A program made the position numbers and the translations under genes. The notes beneath the pieces are model-generated. The model saw nothing but the letters and a program-made list of their open reading frames with translations, made no database searches and was not told the DNA's origin. From contig JAJNBO010000119.1 of the NCBI GenBank assembly GCA_021156245.1, positions 1-7,280 on the forward strand: a stretch of 7,280 nt of DNA. Direction: 5' to 3'. Below, in pieces: positions 5,313 through 7,280 of the stretch (within the stretch, counting starts at the first letter, position 1; each line of letters begins with the position of its first letter). Origin of the DNA: Ramlibacter sp. Lineage in GTDB: Bacteria > Pseudomonadota > Gammaproteobacteria > Burkholderiales > Burkholderiaceae_C.

Positions 5313-5666
5313 TCAGCGGTTCACGATCGGCTGGAAGCCGCCGAAGATCATGCGCTTGCCGTCGAAGGGCATGTTGTTCATGTCGTGGTCCATCTCCGGG
5401 TCTTCCATGGACTTCTTCATGCCCTCGTCACGCACCGCCTTGGACGGCCAGGTGATCCACGAAAAGACCACCGATTCGTCGTCCTTGCGCTGCACGGCCA
5501 TGGAGAAGGACGTGACCTGGCCTTCGGGCACGTCGTCGCCCCAGCACTCGACGACTGTCAGTGCGCCGTGCCGCTTGAAGATGGCGGCGGCCTTTTCGGC
5601 GATGGTGCGATAAGCCTCCTTCTTGGCCGTGGGCACGGCCAGCACGTATCCATCCACGTAGTTCAT
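5313..5666 (-). CDS. DUF1428 (YbaA-like) family protein
   Basis: A 117-residue cytoplasmic protein, by recall the same length as Escherichia coli YbaA. It begins MNYVDGYVLAVPTAKKEAYR and contains ALTVVECWGDDVPEGQVTSF (36-54), ESVVFSWITWPSKAVRD (64-80) and the closing signature NMPFDGKRMIFGGF (98-111), all characteristic of DUF1428. The family is thought to adopt a dimeric alpha/beta-barrel fold; its biochemical role is unknown, so no function is claimed. ATG 5666 is chosen over an upstream ATG at 5846 because AAGGAG lies seven bases before it, the family starts exactly here, and the extension is unstructured Arg/Pro-rich sequence. It is first in a probable two-gene operon with the VOC protein and is divergent from the Tim44-like gene, leaving 264 bases for regulation. 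Confidence 0.92.
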   Translation of the reverse strand: MNYVDGYVLAVPTAKKEAYRTIAEKAAAIFKRHGALTVVECWGDDVPEGQVTSFSMAVQRKDDESVVFSWITWPSKAVRDEGMKKSMEDPEMDHDMNNMPFDGKRMIFGGFQPIVNR

Positions 5667-5930
5667 CGGTTTCTCCTTGGGTTGTGGGTGAGGTGGCGGG
5701 ATGCCGCCCCATGCTTTCAAGACGAAGGAGCATGATGGGAATCGACAGGGGCGTGTAACGGGGGATTGCTCAGCTGCGCCGCGGTCGGCGGGAGGGTGGC
5801 GGGGTCGCCGTCGAGAACCCGCCTTACGTAGGTTTTTAGTGAACAATCCTCCTTGTCATTCTGCTTTTTCGTTTGGTTCGATCCGGCTACCTTCCAGGGT
5901 CCGGTAATGCTCTCTCTTTAGGAGACTCTC

Positions 5931-6890
5931 TTGAGAAAAACACTCGCGCTGTTCGCCGTGGTCCTGACCCTGGGCATGACGGCCATGTCCTTCGACGCCG
6001 AAGCCCGCCGCATGGGCGGCGGCAAGTCCTCCGGCATGCAGCGGCAGACGACCACGGCGCCGGCCAATTCGCCCGGCGCCACCAACTCGCCGAGCCAGGC
6101 CGCGCCTGCTGCGGGTACGGCCGCTGCCGCTGGCGCGCCCGCTGCTGCTGCGGCCAAGCGCAGCTGGATGGGCCCGATCGCCGGTCTCGCAGCCGGCCTG
6201 GGCCTCGCGGCCCTGATGTCGCACCTGGGCCTGGGTGCGGCGTTCGCCAACTTCCTGATGATCGCGCTGCTGGTGATGGCCGTGCTGGCGGTGGTCGCGT
6301 TCGTCATGCGCAAGCGTGCGGCGGCACAAGGCGGCGCGATGGCGGGTGCGGGCGGCGTGGGTCGCATGGGTGGCCCCTTCGGCCAGCCGCAGCAGACTGC
6401 TTATCAAAGCAATGAACCGGCGATGCAGCCGCGAGGCGGGTCGCTGATCGGCTCGCGCCTGGGCGCGGGTGCCGGGGAGCCCTGGGCGCCCGCCTCCGCG
6501 GGGGCGACGGGTAGCATTCCCGCCGACTTCGACGCGGCGGGTTTCGCCAAGAACGCGGAAGACCAGTTCATGGCGCTGCAAGCGGCCAACGACGCCGCCG
6601 ACCTGGTGCGCCTGCGCAGCTATCTCACGCCGGAGATGTTCGAGGCCGTGAAGGCGGACATCGAAGAGCGTGGCAATGCGCCGCAGCAGACGCAGGTGTT
6701 CGGCCTCAACGCGCAGGTGCTGGACGTGGCCGAGGAAGGCAACCAGTACGTAGTGAGCGTGCGCTTCCAGGGCAGCGTGCGGGACGAAGTCGGCGCCATC
6801 CCGGAAGACCTCGACGAGATCTGGCACCTGGTCAAGCCCAAGCAGGGCATGGGCGGGTGGGTGATTGCGGGGATCCAGCAGGCGAAGTGA
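5931..6890 (+). CDS. Tim44-like domain membrane protein
   Basis: A 319-residue membrane protein. Residues 1-21 (MRKTLALFAVVLTLGMTAMSF) are an N-terminal hydrophobic or signal segment, followed by DAEARRMGGGKSSGMQRQT, a run typical of bacterial Tim44-like proteins. An Ala/Pro/Ser-rich linker (about 42-76) precedes hydrophobic stretches at about 80-125 (GPIAGLAAGLGLAALMSH and FLMIALLVMAVLAVVAFV). After a Gly/Gln-rich spacer, the Tim44-like domain runs from about 196 to 317 (IPADFDAAGFAKNAEDQF, LRSYLTPEMFEAVKADIEER, VVSVRFQGSVRDE, IWHLVKP). Mitochondrial Tim44 tethers the import motor; the bacterial role is unknown. The start is TTG at 5931 with AGGAGA ending five bases before it; no nearby ATG would keep the first segment. 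Residues 184-194 (PWAPASAGATG) are encoded by an embedded palindromic repeat. A strong terminator lies 75 bases downstream, so the gene is probably monocistronic. Confidence 0.88.
   Translation: MRKTLALFAVVLTLGMTAMSFDAEARRMGGGKSSGMQRQTTTAPANSPGATNSPSQAAPAAGTAAAAGAPAAAAAKRSWMGPIAGLAAGLGLAALMSHLGLGAAFANFLMIALLVMAVLAVVAFVMRKRAAAQGGAMAGAGGVGRMGGPFGQPQQTAYQSNEPAMQPRGGSLIGSRLGAGAGEPWAPASAGATGSIPADFDAAGFAKNAEDQFMALQAANDAADLVRLRSYLTPEMFEAVKADIEERGNAPQQTQVFGLNAQVLDVAEEGNQYVVSVRFQGSVRDEVGAIPEDLDEIWHLVKPKQGMGGWVIAGIQQAK
6480..6511. repeat. Dispersed palindromic repeat of the WIPAFAGMT type, in frame inside the Tim44-like gene
   Basis: The 32-base unit opens CCCTGG, has the core CCCGCCTCCGCGGGGGCG (6489-6506) and closes GACGGG. 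It follows position by position the common proteobacterial intergenic palindrome whose core is CCCGCCTTCGCGGG, flanked by CCTGG and TGACGGG, with AT bases replaced by GC. The usual translation WIPAFAGMT appears here as WAPASAGAT (residues 185-193). On the minus strand it would read VAPAEAGAQ, another familiar version. The stem is CCCGC/GCGGG (minus strand) around GGAG, with partial outer pairing. Family recognition is from memory of the consensus. Confidence 0.65.
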
Positions 6891-6920
6891 TGGTGGTGAG
6901 GGGTGGCGCGCTGCGAAGCG

Positions 6921-6955
6921 CCCCCACCCCGGCCCTCCCTCAGAGGGGGAGGGAG
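6921..6955. repeat. GC-rich palindromic repeat, copy 2
   Basis: The shared block CACCCCGGCCCTC (6925-6937) leads into a hairpin at 6933-6953, with CCCTCCC pairing GGGAGGG and a small T-G/C-G extension around AGA. The layout is the same as copy 1 at 4846-4883 and so is the strand orientation. It lies 30 bases after the Tim44-like stop codon and just before the intrinsic terminator, so both copies sit at the 3' edge of a gene. Confidence 0.7.
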
Positions 6956-6964
6956 TAATTCAAG

Positions 6965-6990
6965 AAGGACGCTGCGGCGTCCTTTTTCTT
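6965..6990 (+). terminator. Rho-independent terminator of the Tim44-like gene
   Basis: AAGGACGC (6965-6972) pairs perfectly with GCGTCCTT (6977-6984) around the loop TGCG. It is followed by a T-rich tail (TTT, C, TTT at 6985-6991). The eight-pair stem ending in T residues on the plus strand is a canonical intrinsic terminator for the Tim44-like transcript. On the minus strand the A-rich flank gives a poor tail, so it is mainly one-directional. Confidence 0.9.
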
Positions 6991-7039
6991 TGCTGTTGTC
7001 CTACCCCGGCGGTACCGAGAGCCTTGCAGACTCGCAAGC

Positions 7040-7168
7040 ATGGCCATGAACAGATTTCTGATGGGTTCGGGACCTGGCGAACCGCCGCCGGAGCCGGTGC
7101 CTCCCTTGTCGCCGCAACCGGAGCCGCCGAAGGGGCCGATGCCGATGCCCAAGCCGATGATGCGTTGA
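7040..7168 (+). CDS. Possible small Pro-rich protein (42 residues)
   Basis: A short ORF between the Tim44-like terminator and the end of a convergent LysR gene, not recognised by family. The 42 residues read MAMNRFLMGSGPGEPPPEPV, then PPLSPQPEPPKGPMPMPKPMMR. After a short Met/Phe-containing start the rest is Pro/Glu/Lys/Met-rich with repeated P-E-P and P-M-P units. Codon choice is mostly CCG for Pro and GC-ending elsewhere, in line with the neighbours, which argues mildly for translation. No convincing Shine-Dalgarno sequence precedes ATG 7040 or the in-frame ATG 7046. The stop lies five bases before the stop codon of the minus-strand regulator, so the genes would converge without overlapping. 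It could be a real small protein or a chance open frame; conservation would decide. Confidence 0.4.
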   Translation: MAMNRFLMGSGPGEPPPEPVPPLSPQPEPPKGPMPMPKPMMR

Positions 7169-7173
7169 AGGAG

Positions 7174-7280
7174 CTAGGCAACTCCGTGCAGCAGGCGCTG
7201 CACGAGCGGATGCTGGATTTTTCGCTCGGCGCTGATCAGGTGGAAATGCTCCACCAGCTCCGGCGCTTCGCCGAGCAGGC
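7174..7280 (-). CDS. NhaR-type LysR family regulator (partial, C-terminal 34 residues)
   Basis: This is the C-terminal end of a gene entering from the right edge. Read on the minus strand, the last 34 residues before TAG at 7176-7174 are LLGEAPELVEHFHLISAERK, then IQHPLVQRLLHGVA. The run E-x-F/Y-x-x-I-S-x-E-R-K/R-I-x-H-P is the characteristic ending of NhaR-like LysR regulators; Escherichia coli NhaR activates the nhaA Na+/H+ antiporter gene. Only the tail is visible, so neither the DNA-binding domain nor the target can be judged, and NhaR here means the subgroup by sequence resemblance rather than a proven role in sodium response. The plus strand over the same bases is also open (from GTG at 7186), but only this reading matches a family. 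The gene converges on the small Pro-rich ORF. Confidence 0.72.
   Translation of the reverse strand, partial: LLGEAPELVEHFHLISAERKIQHPLVQRLLHGVA

Noticed and set aside
5667..5846. N-terminal extension of the DUF1428 protein to ATG 5846
   Set aside because: The family starts at MNYVDGY, preceded by AAGGAG; the extension is low-information Arg/Pro sequence.
5853..5858. TTGTCA as a -35 box for the Tim44-like gene
   Set aside because: No acceptable -10 box lies 16-18 bases downstream; the 5667-5930 region shows no convincing sigma-70 promoter in either direction.
5856..6827. 323-codon open frame on the minus strand opposite the Tim44-like gene
   Set aside because: The Tim44-like reading has family motifs, a ribosome-binding site and a terminator; the antisense product is His/Arg-rich and unrelated to anything.
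7186..7280. Plus-strand gene starting at GTG 7186 or ATG 7210 and leaving the window
   Set aside because: The minus strand over the same bases gives a recognisable NhaR-type C-terminus with its stop at 7174; the plus reading matches nothing.

Overview
The window is GC-rich with strongly GC-biased third codon positions. Its protein families (a PhnD-like periplasmic binding protein, LysR regulators, a Tim44-like membrane protein, a DUF4124 protein, a YbaA-type DUF1428 protein) suggest a betaproteobacterium of the Burkholderiales, probably Comamonadaceae (Ramlibacter/Variovorax-like). That placement is inference from protein style; no rRNA or other marker is present. It looks like ordinary chromosome: no tRNA, rRNA, CRISPR array, transposase or phage gene was seen, and no stretch without a gene exceeds about 300 bases.

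Layout. Positions 1-198 (minus) hold the N-terminus of an enolase-superfamily enzyme (mandelate racemase/muconate lactonizing type) that runs off the left edge. A LysR regulator (314-1216, minus) lies directly upstream and is divergent from a secreted PhnD-like solute-binding protein (1341-2273, plus). The regions before the enzyme and between regulator and binding protein share a 12-base word, and the first carries three alternating half-sites at 11-base steps. This suggests one small LysR-controlled regulon.

Positions 2299-4177 (minus) are a probable operon read as membrane protein (GTG start), then a secreted DUF4124 protein (TTG start with an excellent ribosome-binding site), then a DnaQ-like 3'-5' exonuclease. 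The exonuclease is damaged: one base is missing in the codon of its first catalytic Asp, and the position of its last catalytic Asp codes for His. It is either a decaying gene or a catalytically dead one.

Positions 4351-5666 (minus) hold a DUF1428 (YbaA-like) protein, a VOC/glyoxalase-fold protein with a near-copy of the same translation-initiation leader, a GC-rich palindromic repeat, and a Lys/Ala-rich basic protein with a histone-H1-like tail. A 264-base divergent region (5667-5930), in which no convincing promoter was seen, leads to a Tim44-like membrane protein (5931-6890, plus, TTG start). This gene carries, in frame, a copy of the dispersed palindrome usually read as WIPAFAGMT. It is followed by a second copy of the GC-rich palindromic repeat and a clear rho-independent terminator. 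The right end holds a small Pro-rich ORF and the C-terminus of a NhaR-type LysR regulator on the minus strand.

No undescribed multi-gene system was found. The points most worth checking are the double catalytic lesion in the exonuclease, the half-site array and its shared word, and the repeat embedded in the Tim44-like gene.
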